From contig BDSI01000021.1 in the NCBI GenBank assembly GCA_003117195.1, positions 1,116,001-1,180,000 on the forward strand: DNA of 64,000 bases. Reading direction: 5' to 3'. Positions 22,601-34,300 of the stretch are shown piece by piece. This DNA is from Eudorina sp. 2006-703-Eu-15 (lineage: Eukaryota > Chlorophyta > Chlorophyceae > Chlamydomonadales > Volvocaceae). Every line of letters begins with the position of its first letter. Within the stretch, counting starts at the first letter, position 1. A model generated the notes under the pieces. That model was not told the origin of the DNA. It worked only from the letters and a program-made list of their open reading frames with translations, and did not search any database. Both the position numbers and the translations under genes were made by a program.

Positions 22601-25212
22601 AGGATCAGCCGTGCACTTCTGCGGGTGAGTCGTGCTTGGGACATCACGCACGCTTTCCTCCCCTCTTCTTTCACCCCACCCGTGATCCGTCCCACGGGCA
22701 CCCCGCCCCGCCGTACCCAATCGGAACATCGCTTCGTACAAGATCCAGGCCACAGGGCCGTCGGGCGCTGCGTTCTGCCCGGGATGAAGGAAGGGTTTCC
22801 AAGGAAGTGAGGGTTTTGAGCGGCGTTGCAGATCCCCGAGTTGTGAGCAGGTCAACGTGAACAACTAGCGAGCCACATGGACTGAGGGCGGCACGAATAA
22901 TAATTGATAATCACGCAAAATGCGGGGCAGGGTATAGAATTCCGGCTGTGCAGGTCGGGAGGATTACGGTGTATGTCAATAACAACTACGAAACCCGAAA
23001 CCCGTGTACGACACGGTACGGCGGCTCACCTGGACGTAGGTGAACCCTCCGTTGATGGAGGCGGAGCTCTCCGCCTGACTCAGCATGTGGTAGTCGCTCA
23101 GCGGCGGCTGCTTGACCCGCCAGTACCAGTCATCCAGTACGACAACATCCGAATCGATCGCCATCACGTTATACCCCAGCGCCACGGCACGTGCTGACCG
23201 CACGTCGGGGGAGGCAGCGGGGTTCAGTTTGGCACACCAGGGGCCCGCGCAAAAACAGGTTTACTTGGGCGATAGGTGATAGGGCGCTAGGGCATAAATT
23301 GATGCAGGTACCGTAGAGCAACAAGCCCAGGACGGCGTTGGGAGGCAGCTGGCAGGGAATGGCGGGGTGGCGATCGGCGGCGCCCTTCGATGTGGATCAA
23401 AGCGCTGCGGGCAGCACGCGCTGCGCCACAGCAACTGACCCGGCCCCCTCTGCCTCGCGTCCGCGCTGAGCAAGAGCCTCGGAGAGTCGGAGTCTCTCGT
23501 TGATTGACAGACGGGACCACCCGGGCCGGGGATGCATGACATCAGGGCCCCATTGCGTCTTCTTGGGGGGCCCGGGGGCGCCAGGTAGGGGTGCGACCGC
23601 GTTGGATGGTGACAGTGGCGTGCTGGTGCACGAGGGGCGGCCATGCGGTCAGCTTGTCTCAGGGGTAGGGTCATGGAGAGCCGGGTCAGAGCTCAGAGGC
23701 CCCGCCAAAAGGACGCCCTCCACCGACCCATGGGTCGCAAAAACCAAGTGCACCGTGGTAGTCACTGTGCGCCGCTCCCCCATGCCCTGCGCTCACCCGC
23801 TGTGAACCACTTGAGCCACCAGGTGGGCGACCCCGCCATGCCCGTGGCGAAATAGCGCAGCTTGAACGGGTACTGCCAGCCGCTGCAGTACCGGAGCATG
23901 CGGTGGTGACAGGGGGCCATAACGTTGTGAGAGGTTGAGGGCCGTGGGGCGCGACACTGGTGCGCGGGTGCGGGGGGACTGGGGAGGTGGGGTATAGGAA
24001 ATTGGTAGACACTGGGGAGGTGGGGTGGGCGCGCGGGCGCCTCGCCACGCTTCTGGTTTGTTTGGGGACGGAGGCCCCGGCGGTCGGGTCCCAGGGGTCG
24101 GGTCCCAGAGGGCGGAGGGCCGGGCGCGAGGTGGTTCATGCATGATTCTGTGGCGCGAACCTCGCCCCAGCCACAGCGCTGTGTTAGAACGGGCGCTTTG
24201 TGTGCCCGTCCCCCCCCTTGACCGCGAGTCGCTTGCCCCGGGGCACGGAGGCAAACTACATCGAGTGTGTTTGAAGCCACGACGGTGGGGAACTACGCGG
24301 CATGTCCCGTCGACCGCAATCCTGGTCTGGCTTGCTGGAGGTCCCGGTAGGTCGGCGACGACGCGTGGCACAGGCTCATCGGGTGAAGCGTGAAGGAAGC
24401 AAACATGAGGATTAATTAAACGTACGAGTAACAGCATGCGGTATGACTCCGCGCAACTCCAGCAAACCCAACCCTGTCGCAAAGCATCTGAACTTTTCAG
24501 TTTAGCAGCTCGACGAGTCAGACAGACCCGCCGTGTCTGACTTTGACGTCACGTACTTCACGGGATGTTATCCCGTTGAAAATCAGTTCTCCCATATACA
24601 CTGGACGCATTTCTTGCATTGTAAGAAGCACGTCAATTTCCCCTTGAGGATTCCAACAGCGACACGGCGGGCGCATTCTTTGAAATACGGGTGTGCATGG
24701 GACACGATCGTTGCTTACCTTGCTTCGCTTGAAGTGTAGGCGCCACAGCTAGGAGAACCTCTTTCTTCTTGGAGATGAGCGAGAACGTGCACCATTTGTG
24801 CGCAATCTGTCAAGCTGTTGAGCAGGGGCAAGACGTGTCCATAACCTGCCGAGCCCATAAGCCGCGCAACTGTCTGTGATGCCTCCGAAATTCTTGACTC
24901 CGCAAATATTATGATTTCATTCTGAAAAGCTGTTGCTTTTAGTGCGTCGCGCAGTTGAGCCGCCGTGTCAAGCAGCCCTATGTGTCCCCGCCTCCATTTC
25001 CCCGCGGAACAAAAAGCCCCACCAGAGCGCTGACATGACGGTTGACTGATTTCAACACAGGCAGAAGGCCATGCGAAGCTAGACACAACTATGAAGAAAT
25101 TCACCAACCACTTCAGCTCCATACTGTGGTGTGGTGTTACATAGGCATTAAACTCCATGACAAGGATGACGAATGAATTACCACAAACAAAAAGCAAGGT
25201 GCGACCCATCAA
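16609..25212 (-). CDS. Nucleotide-diphospho-sugar transferase (DUF271/GT77-like), type II membrane protein
   Basis: Seventeen exons join in phase: 25212-24719, 23882-23797, 23193-23030, 22774-22717, 22164-22114, 21701-21670, 21405-21277, 20914-20867, 20726-20513, 20225-20133, 19928-19839, 19636-19384, 18952-18882, 18462-18362, 18058-18001, 17744-17431 and 16920 to 16715 or beyond, about 820 residues. An N-terminal hydrophobic anchor (WLVNFFIVVSSFAW) suggests Golgi or ER membrane. The catalytic part has a DxD motif (YNVMAIDSDVVVLDDWYW), then SINGGFTYVQ and DAMLSCMAGRPVF, as in GT77-like sugar transferases that build cell-wall or extracellular-matrix glycans. The C-terminal part (VPTVIWLDRLVGSVKGLP) also fits algal members. 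Exons 9 and 10 and the 3' end are the least certain. If the last intron is not used, the frame stops at 16609. Introns carry satellite DNA (21420-21560, 19197-19245). Confidence 0.85.
21418..21565. repeat. GCATCGCATCACA-type satellite in a glycosyltransferase intron
   Basis: Irregular tandem units built from CGCATCACAACG and CATACAACG fill most of intron 6, starting just after an AGGCAGGC run at 21410-21430. Confidence 0.8.
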
Positions 25213-27089
25213 AATTGCTCGACAAGTTCATGTTCAGGCATAGGGTTCGTGATCGCAGATGCAAAGCACATACATAGGACATCATAACCTGCACAATTCC
25301 AATTTATTATCATTATTTAAACTATGTGTTAATGTTGCTTAGTTGTTATGCTGTATGTGGGATGGCGCACGGTAGCACGCGGCACAGTTGGCACGGAACG
25401 AAGAAATTGAGCAGCAAGCTAGCATTCAAGTTGATAAAAATGGCGCTGAATAAGATCTGTGCACTTCTTAGACCGAAGCCAAGAATCCATCGAAGCTCTC
25501 GGTGGTTGGTCAAGCAGGTCTATTCTTTCATTCTGTTACCGGACTGTGCAGGGCGAAGTCTGGATTTCATCCATATAATTGTGCTACAATACATGAGTGT
25601 GTGCGTGGGTACCTCTGCCTTGAGGCCATTGCCGCGGTGAACCGTACTCCGCGAGTCGGCACACGGCAGCCGTCTCAGTCTGACAGGGAGTGACCAACGG
25701 CTTCTTCCGACTTTTTATTCTTGACCTCAATGTATCAGCTTTGATCAATTTAGTTGCACATCCAGGAATTTGTACACCGACGCCGCTCCGGCGTTGCCAT
25801 GCTGCTAGACAAGTTTGCTGGAGGCTGGTATAACAAGCAAACCAAGTAATCCGAATACCCAATACATCGCCAGATCCTTATTTGTGTGTAACCTTCGAAA
25901 GCAAAAGAGTACAGAGTACCTAGTCTCAGTCCACGCGGTCCACGGCTCAGTGCGTCTCAGTCAGCGGCTCAATGCGTCTCAGTCAGCGGCTCAGTGCGTC
26001 TCAGTCAGCGGCTCAGTGCGTCTCAGTCCAGAACGCAATTCCTCCATGACTCCTGAATAAGTGAATAAACGTCACAGCGGACCCCGAAAAGGGATCAATG
26101 GTGTATACCTCCTGTCCTGACGGCACGGCCACCGCCGCTTTGGTTCGATGCGGTATCAAAACTCGCATGCCGTTCACTGCGCCCAGCGCTCACGGGATAC
26201 GGACCGTACAACTAAACCGTACAACTAGGCCGTGCACAGTGCCCTCCCCCTTCCAGTCCATCGTTGCAGCATCGGTCAATGCATCAAACAATGTGTCCGA
26301 AATTCGAAACCCCCCGCCCTCCTGCAGATGTCAAAAAACCGCCGGTTGCGCTGCGTCTTGCAGCAGCACAGTCCTGCAACACCACATTAACCCTTCACAG
26401 GAAGCAGGTATCAATAGGTACCTGATTCGCTCTGTGTGATCGCATTCATTCAGTCACAGCCGAACTGCCCGCCGCCTCCAACCTCCTCTGCCCTCCTGGT
26501 CGTTTCTGGAGCCCCCGCGGCAACCGCATGTGCCACCGCATGAGGCATGACTAACTACCAAAGTCACGACCCTCCAACCTGGTCTCACCCCGTCGCGGCC
26601 GCAAGCGGTGCCATCCTGTCTCCAGATCCCGCCCGAACCCATCGTACGGTAACTGCTTGGTTTCGGTCACGGCGCACACAGCGGGGGGTCAATCGCTCGA
26701 GACAAACATGACCATCAGGATCCTTCGAACGCTCCGGAGTGATGCCGATGTTGAGTAAGCTGCAGTCCTTCCCGCGCCTGGCTTTCCCGAATCACGGGGT
26801 CGCTGTCTGCCTACGGTATTCGCTGGGTTCACTCCTTACCTCTGTACCTCACCCGACCCGACCCTCGTTCTGGTGAGTGCTTGGTCTGCCCACCCGTTCG
26901 CCCTAGCTGTGGATGTCCCTTTGTCAAGATGTCAAGACCCATCCCGCCCAGTCCCGTGCCTCGACCCTCGGCCTTGTGCGCTTGCCATGCCAGCCGGTTT
27001 GCCCTCATTCAACCCGGCCCATCCCGCCCAGTCGCGTGCCTCGGCCCTCGGCTCCCCCAGCCGCCACCACCCTGAGAGCCGCGGCGCCC
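25213..27089. other. Intergenic region between the glycosyltransferase and ankyrin genes
   Basis: No gene is supported in these 1.9 kb. About four 20-bp units of GGCTCAGTGCGTCTCAGTCA lie at 25940-26030, followed by the dispersed motif AATAAACGTCACAGCGGACC at 26061-26080. A frame at 26098-26439 has no recognisable product. The region should hold the glycosyltransferase promoter and the 3' end of the ankyrin gene. Confidence 0.5.
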
Positions 27090-30000
27090 TCAGAACAGCG
27101 CGGCGGCCTCCCCGCCCCGCGCCTCCCGCGCCGCCGCCTCAAGATCCAGATCCGCCAGCATTTGCTCGTCCACCACGTCATCCGCCACCAAGTACCGCAC
27201 CCGGGCGAGCTCCGCAAGCACCTGCAGCCGTACGAACACGGTACGAAAACAGGCGGCCGCGCTGAGAATTGAGTCTTTGCGTGAGGCTGAACCGGAGTGG
27301 GACCCTTGCCACGCCCCCTGGCCCGGTCTGGTCAAGCCACCAGGTTGATCTGGTATGGATACCTCCATGGTCCTGTTTGGGTCTCCTCCGCTCTTCTCTA
27401 CGGCCGTCCGACCCCGCCTACCTCCGCCGTCTCCCGCTGGTTGGCGTGGTAGGCCAGTCGCCGCGGCACCCGGCCGTGACTGTCCGCCGCGCGCAAATTG
27501 GCGCCGGCGGCCACCAGTTGGCGGCACAGAGCCGTGTCGCCCAACTCGGCGGCCAGGCCCAGCGGGGTGCGCCCCCTGGTGGGACGGGCAGCGGTGACGG
27601 GCAACGAGGGCGCGCGCAACGGGGACGCGCGCCCGTTAATACCCCGGTCGAGGTGCAAGACTCGGGAGGCTAGGTTGCCTGTAGGCCGACGGGGTAACAT
27701 TGCGTCCAGCGCGTACACTCTCAATCGAGTCACAGTGCACGATGACCAGCCTGAACGACCACCCCACAGTACGACAGTATGACAGTATGACAGTACGACA
27801 GTACGACAGTACGACAGTACGACAGTACGACAGTACGACAGTACGACGGCTGCGAGGGACAAGTCGCTTACTTGCTGTCCCGCGCCTCGATCCTGGCTCC
27901 ATGCGACAGCAGCACGTCCACCACCTCAGAGCTGCCGCCGCGAACCGCCGCAAACACCGGATTCCCCGTGCCGTCCGCTACTATCTCCCGGAGGCCTGGC
28001 GCGGATGTGGATGTGGATGTGCGGGGATGGAGGTGGCGGGCGGCCGGGCGGGTGGGCGGGCGCGACCGGGAGGGGCCGAGCGGGTGGCGGCGGGAAGGGC
28101 GGAAGGTTCTTTCGGTTGGCGGACAGCTGGGCAAGGGTGGGCTTGTATAGGACGTGAGCTCACAAAAAAAAAGAGGGCGCAACCCTCACTCGTGAGCCCT
28201 TCCCAAAGAGCCCTTCCCAAAGAGCCCTTCCCAAAGAGCCATTCCCTAAACGTCCCTCGCTAACAGTCTCTCACTCCCTCCGAGCTTTCTTCCCTCAGGA
28301 GGGCCCCTCCCTCTCCGCCCTACTACTCACCGATGCCCGCCCGCAGCATCCAGTCGACGACGGCCGCGTGGCCCGCCTTGCACGCCAGCCGCAGCAGCGC
28401 CACCGACCCCGGGTCCTGGGGAGACAGCGCCAGGCCGCGCTGCGACAACGCCTGCATGTGTGTACGACAATGTACGGGACACTCCGTATTGCAGGATGCA
28501 GGTGTCGAGGTTCGGGGTGTGTGTGCCCCGAGGAGTGAGGTCTCCCGGGTTAGGAAACGGTTATAGGCTGGAGCGCCTGCCTACCCCGGCAGAACCAGCA
28601 TCGTACCGCAATCCGACGGTGAACACGACCATTCAAACCGTAATTTCAACCGTACTACAAGTCCTTAAAACTCAACTTTGCATTTCAGAGACCGAAAACG
28701 AACACCTCCGGCACGACACTACATTCTGATACGGGATCCGTTGTACTGGGGTAGGAACCCCAGTACTCCAATGTAAACCACGCTGCCGCTACACATACAC
28801 ACACACACGCACTCGGCGACAGCGCGACACCCACCTCCACCACCTCCACGCTGCCCCCCAGACACGCGTGCTGCAGCGGCCCGTAACCCGAGTGGTCCAC
28901 CGCTGCCAGCTCCAGGGGAGGGTCCAGGGACAGCAGCAGGAGTACGGCCTGTACGGCGCCCGCCGCGGCGGCGTGCATGAGCGCCGTGCGGCCCAGGCTG
29001 TCAGCCCGGTTGGGGGAGGCCCCGTGGTTCTGGAGCAGGTACGACATGACGTTTGGATGGTCCTGAGGGGGGCGGGGGAGGGAGCCGCGGGGTCACCCGG
29101 GTCAGAGGGGACGCCCACGAACCTTCACACTTATCGCAATTCCACACTTTCAAACTTTCACACTTTTACACTTTCACACTGTCACACTTTCGCACTTCTG
29201 TGGGACATCTCAGAGGCTCGACGCAGCGGAGTCCCGCCACCGACCACTCAGCCCGCCCGACACGCAGCTGGCATACCCCAGGTCCCGAAGGCCCCCCTCC
29301 CCTCCCCTGCCCAGCGGGCTTCGGCAGCCCCACGGGTTTGGGGGGCCTGATGGACGGCACGTACGGCAGGCATGCGACGTACGTACGTTGGCCGCCGCCA
29401 TCATGAGGCAGTCCCGGCCCTGGCGATCCAGCGCCGCCGCGTCGCCGCCCGCCGCCAGGAGCGCCTCCAGGGTGTCCCGGTGGCCCCCCTTGGCGGCGGA
29501 GTGGACCGCCACCTCCCCCGCCCGCCGGGTGGTCTGGCGGAGCAGGTAGAGCCGGCCGTGGTTGCCACCCTGCCGGCTGCCCAGCAACTGCTCGCATACC
29601 TGCGCGTTTAAGAAAACGCACAACAGCACCACCCGGCGTGCGTGCATTCAGCAGCCCCAACCAGCCCAACGGTTGAGCAATGAGCATGTTTTTGGCAAGG
29701 AAAACCGCCCGACCCGAACCAGCTACCTACAAACTTCTTCCCATAGCAACCTGCAAATGAAAAAGGTGCGGCTATGATCGGGTGTGATCGGGTGTGTGTT
29801 GTTGAGCGTTCCGGTTGGGGAGGTGTACATGCGGGCGTGTCTCCAAACCTCCGTCCGCTCATGACCGCCTCCACCCAACCGACCCAACGGTCTCCAACCC
29901 AACCAACCCAACCACCCCGCACCTGCGTGTGCCCCCGCAGCGCCGCCGCCATCAAGGGAGTGGCCCCCAGCTCGTCCCCCTCCGCGGGGTCGCACCCCTC

Positions 30001-30983
30001 CTCCAGCAACAGGGCCACCAGGGCCGGATCTGAGCGGTGGGATGTGGGCCAGAGGCATGTGGGTTGCAGGAGAGGATGACAGCGAACACAGCCCCTAGAC
30101 ACCCAAAAGAGGGGGAGGGCATGTGGCGTCGGCGGGGGCCCGGGCAGGGCCTTTGCAAGCCGCAGCCGGCCATGGACGTGACCTAGTTTGATGTTTGAAG
30201 CCCTCGCCAGTCTGTTACGGGTGTGCGTTGTGGGAGCCGCAGAAGACCCGTGGGTCGCAGGGCCGCTCCGCATCGTCCACGCGCCCGCGTCCTTCCGTTC
30301 TGCCATGGGGCCCATCTGGCGGTAACGTCATCTCAAGGACTCACTCACCCCCCACCGCCGCCGCCAGTCCCAGAGGCGTGGCCCCGAAGTCGGTGTGCCG
30401 CTGCAGCACCAGCGGCGTCCGCCGAATCAGTCGCCGTACAGCCTCGATGTCCTTCTGCTCGGCGGGTCACGATTCGGTGGAAAGAAAGGGGAGCTTGACA
30501 CGGTGGCGGTGCACATATCTATATATATACATATACATATCCTGGCGCGCGCCCTGAAATGGGGACCCCGCGGCGTTGCGTAGAGAAGTGTGTTCCCAAC
30601 CATTCGGGTGCGTGTCCTGTAGCGTGACAAAGTGTCCTCACAAGCCTTGGTATTTAGTTGGGCTCATGGAGGGGAGCCAGGGCAAAGCAAAAAAAGCCAC
30701 GGGCTTGATGTGGCGGGTGGCTGGGCACAGGTGTGGCTCCCACGGGCGTGTGAACCCACACCTGCACGATGGCCGCGAACAAGTACTTCTTCAGCTTCCG
30801 GGACTCCCGGCGGGCAGCTTCCTGTTTCTCGACGTCCACTGCACGTTTTATCTCCTCCTTCGTCGCGTGGAAGGGCTTTGTGCGGCCCTCCGGCAGGTAA
30901 GTCCACTGGTTCGGCTCCGGCCATTTGGCGTTGGTGGCGTAGAAATGGTCGGGCCAGTCGACGCCCACGACGTAGGTCGGCAT
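27090..30983 (-). CDS. Ankyrin-repeat protein (468 residues)
   Basis: Nine exons join in phase: 30983-30762, 30454-30349, 30029-29923, 29599-29387, 29062-28835, 28451-28331, 27995-27872, 27575-27422 and 27221-27090. The first 74 residues are unlike ankyrin: aromatic and charged (VGVDWPDHFYATNAKWPEPN), ending in a basic helix (EKQEAARRESRKLKKYL). Residues about 75-425 form ankyrin repeats with typical TPLxLAAxxG cores, for example FGATPLGLAAAVGG, LGATPLMAAALRGHTQ, GRTALMHAAAAGAVQAV, NPVFAAVRGGSSEVVDVLL and GRTPLGLAAELGDTALC. The last exon adds an acidic tail (LADLDLEAAAREARGGE). The role is probably protein-protein scaffolding; the target is unknown. The exon borders roughly track repeats. The gene is divergent from COQ6. 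Confidence 0.88.
27768..27850. repeat. GTACGACA decamer minisatellite
   Basis: About eight units of AGTACGACAGT type (some AGTATGACAGT) lie in intron 7 of the ankyrin gene. The unit is the same GTACGAC word that is scattered through the whole window. Confidence 0.9.
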
Positions 30984-31390
30984 TTGTACACCAAGGTTGT
31001 TATTTGTTGTGTTCAGGCATAGAGATGGGGCGCACGGAGTATGGGTTTCCGTCCGGTGGAATGTGTACGTTACCAGCACAGCCACGCCGGCACAGCCCTG
31101 GCGAGTCTCGCTATATGCTATATTACCAAATACGTTTCAAATACGAGTCGCAATGACAATACACAACCCTTATTTTATGTCTCCGCGCTCTGAGTGTTCT
31201 AGTTACCACGCAAAGGTGCTATGACGCAGCGGTTTATGAAACAAATGGATGAAGCTTGCAGTAATTACATGACAGGGAATAGTCGAGAGCGCATATTGAA
31301 GCCGTTCTGAATTGGTCATTCTTTGTACCAGCAAACTGACGCTGACAAAGCTAGTCACAGATCGGCACACTGAACAGATTGTTTCTCAAC
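30984..31390. promoter_or_regulatory. Bidirectional promoter region: ankyrin gene / COQ6
   Basis: 407 bp separate two diverging start codons. The stretch is richer in A and T than the flanking exons. No TATA box is convincing. Confidence 0.5.
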
Positions 31391-34300
31391 ATGCTCTATC
31401 TGTCCCGTCATCTTTTATCGCTCGGCAACTGCCGCAGTGCCGGACGGATTGCTGCCATCAGTGTCGCGGAACGCAGGCTGTGCAGCAGCGCCCCCGGCGA
31501 GCGCACAGCACCATATGAAGAGCACGGGAACGCAGATGACGGAACGTATGATGTGGTCATCGTGGGGGGCGGTATGGTGGGGGCAGCTGTCGCAGCCTTG
31601 CTCGGTAGGTTGGCACCCACCTACATGTTAATCGCCAGTCGGGGCCGGAGGGCCATGGTTTCCTGTCCCTGGAACCCCGTGCGATCAACTTAACCCACGA
31701 AGGGTTTGCGTTACTAGCCAACTGGACTGCAATTCTCGAGTTAGAACTGACGATTTGTTGGTGTCCGCCCTCACGCCGAAACCCAACGCATTCTTTCTGG
31801 CGACGCCCCTTGCAGCGCGCCCCGCGCCCCGCGCCCTCACGCGCGCTCACACCTCACACACCAAACCTCACACCTCGCACACCAAACCTCACACCTCACA
31901 CACCAGCGGACTGCGAGGCGCAGACCGCCCGGGATGGGCTTCCACCCAATCCCTTGAGGGGGCACAGCTGTCACCGATCCTCAGGGATCGGGCGCGCGCC
32001 CTTGGTTGAGAGCGAGGGTACAGAGGCCCCTTACACCCTTTCCCCCGTGTCCGGGGGAGTGCTTCGGCGGTCTCCCGTATGGGGCGGGTTAGCGCCCCCG
32101 GCCAGCATCGGCCCGGCAGATATGTAACGATTCACACCAAACCTCACACATCACACACCCAAACCTCACACACCAAACCCCAAAACACAAGAACCCGCGG
32201 CCCCCCGCTGCCCGCAGGCGCCAGTCGGATGACGTCCCAGCTGCGGGTGGCGGTGCTGGACGTCAAGGTGCGTGCCAAAGCTGTCGTACGGCCTTGGTTG
32301 CCGTAAGGCCTTGGCTGCCACATCTCCATATCATTGATATGTATGATATAGACCAATCACCCGTGTGTGTACGAGCACCTGGTAATCGTTCAGAACTCTC
32401 CGTGACGACCATGGGGTGACGCGCTTTCGGTTTCCGTCCCGCTGATGGCTGTGTGCAGGCCCAGCCCACAAGCTTCCAGCCGCGTGCCGTACCCGATATG
32501 CGCGTCAGTACGGTCACGCCGGGAAGCATCGACGTCCTGCGCCGCGCCGGCGCGTGGGAGCACGTGGCGGCGCAGTCCGCGGCCTTCGCCAGCATGCAGG
32601 TACGACAGACACGGCACACCGCATACCGTGTATCGCGTACCGCGATACGCGGGAAACCCAAATCGGCAGCCCCATCGCTGGACAAACACGCTGTCGTACA
32701 CTCCGCACTGTGGTACATTCATGACCTGTACGGCAGGTTTGGGACACAGCCACCAGCGGCTACATCCGGTGGGACGCCCGGGACGTGGGCGCGGAGCAGA
32801 TGGGTGTTGTGGCGGAGAACACGCTGCTGCAGGTGGGTCCGGGGAGGCAGGTTTCGGAGGCAGCGGCGCGCGGGGTAGGGGTACTAGGGTGGTTCAGGCG
32901 CCAGGGAGGGGAGGGCGGAGTGGGTTGCCCACCAAACAGCGAGTTGGTAGACCTGACTGGAGGTTTCAGAGGCGCTGCAGCCTCGAAGCCTCAGAGGGGT
33001 CAAAGAGCCGGCACACACACACACAGTGGTAAGTAAATCGCAAGTATCCGGGCCTGGGCGGTTCTGGGTGGGCTTCTCATGTAACACACAGCGGGACCGA
33101 ACTGCATGGTGGTGGTAGGGGCGCTGTGAAACCACCTACCCAGAGCGCCAGAGGACCCACGTGTGGGCGCGTGGGTCCCCTTCCCTTCTCGAGCTCCGGC
33201 GTGGGAGCACAGTATCCTCACCGTCCTCAGATGCCTCCCGCCTGCGATCAAGTTACAAGTCATGAAGTCAAGCTGTTTGCGGGAGTGGCATTGCGGGGAT
33301 TGCGTAGAAGGGGGCCGGGGGGCTGCCGTTGGTAGGTGCGAGTCGGAGAGGGACCTCCCTCCAAGATGCATATCGGCGGTGCATCCATGACGGCAGATCC
33401 ATGTACGGCATACATCTTGCTCAAAGTGCCGTACTCCTCAATGTCCCCGTGTGGGTCGATGCGTGGTGGCTCCGTGGGATGTGTGTAAGGTAGAACTGAT
33501 GTGTTGGGGGACACGGACCGCAGGCGGCGCTGCTGGCGGCGGCGCAGCGCTCCGGCGGCCGCACCCAGTTCGTTTGGCCGGCGGAGGTGAGGGCGCTGCG
33601 GCTGCCGGCGGAGGACGGGCGCGACTCGCCCGGACCCAGCGGCGGCGCCTCCGCCTCCGCCGCCTCCGCGGCTGCGTCCAGACCCCACGGTCTCGCAGAG
33701 GTGCGTGACGGCGTGCATGAGCTCACCAGACGTCACAGCGCTCGGCTGTGGGCCTCCTGTGGATCGCCGTACACTACCTGCTTACAGGACATTGAGATGG
33801 ATAACACTACCTGCTTACAGGACATTGAGATGGATAACATGCAAAGGATAATGCCCTGGCAGGGAACCCATAGCTGCACCAATGCGTTTTTCGGCAAGCC
33901 GGTGTTTTATTTTTCTCAGGCCAGCTCTGCCACGACTCATCTTGGAACGCCACTGCTTCAAACATTAAACATTACCCCACCCGACCCCACCCGACCCGAC
34001 CCGACCCGACCCCACCCGACCCGACCCGACCCGACCCCACCCGACCCGACCCGACCCCACCCGACCCCACCCGACCCCACCCGACCCCACCCGACCCCAC
34101 CCGACCCGACCCGACCCCACCCGACCCCACCCGACCCCACCCGACCCCACCCGACCCCACCCGACCCGACCCGACCCAACCCGACCCAACCCGACCCCAC
34201 CCGACCCCACCCGACCCCACCCGACCCCACCCGACCCGACCCGACCCGACCCGACCCGACCCGACCCGACCCGACCCGACCCGACCCGACCCGACCCGAC

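Noticed and set aside
23793..24482. Minus-strand frame of 229 codons as an extra glycosyltransferase exon
   Set aside because: Exon 1 (ending 24719) and exon 2 (starting 23882) already join in the right phase without it, and it has no family match.
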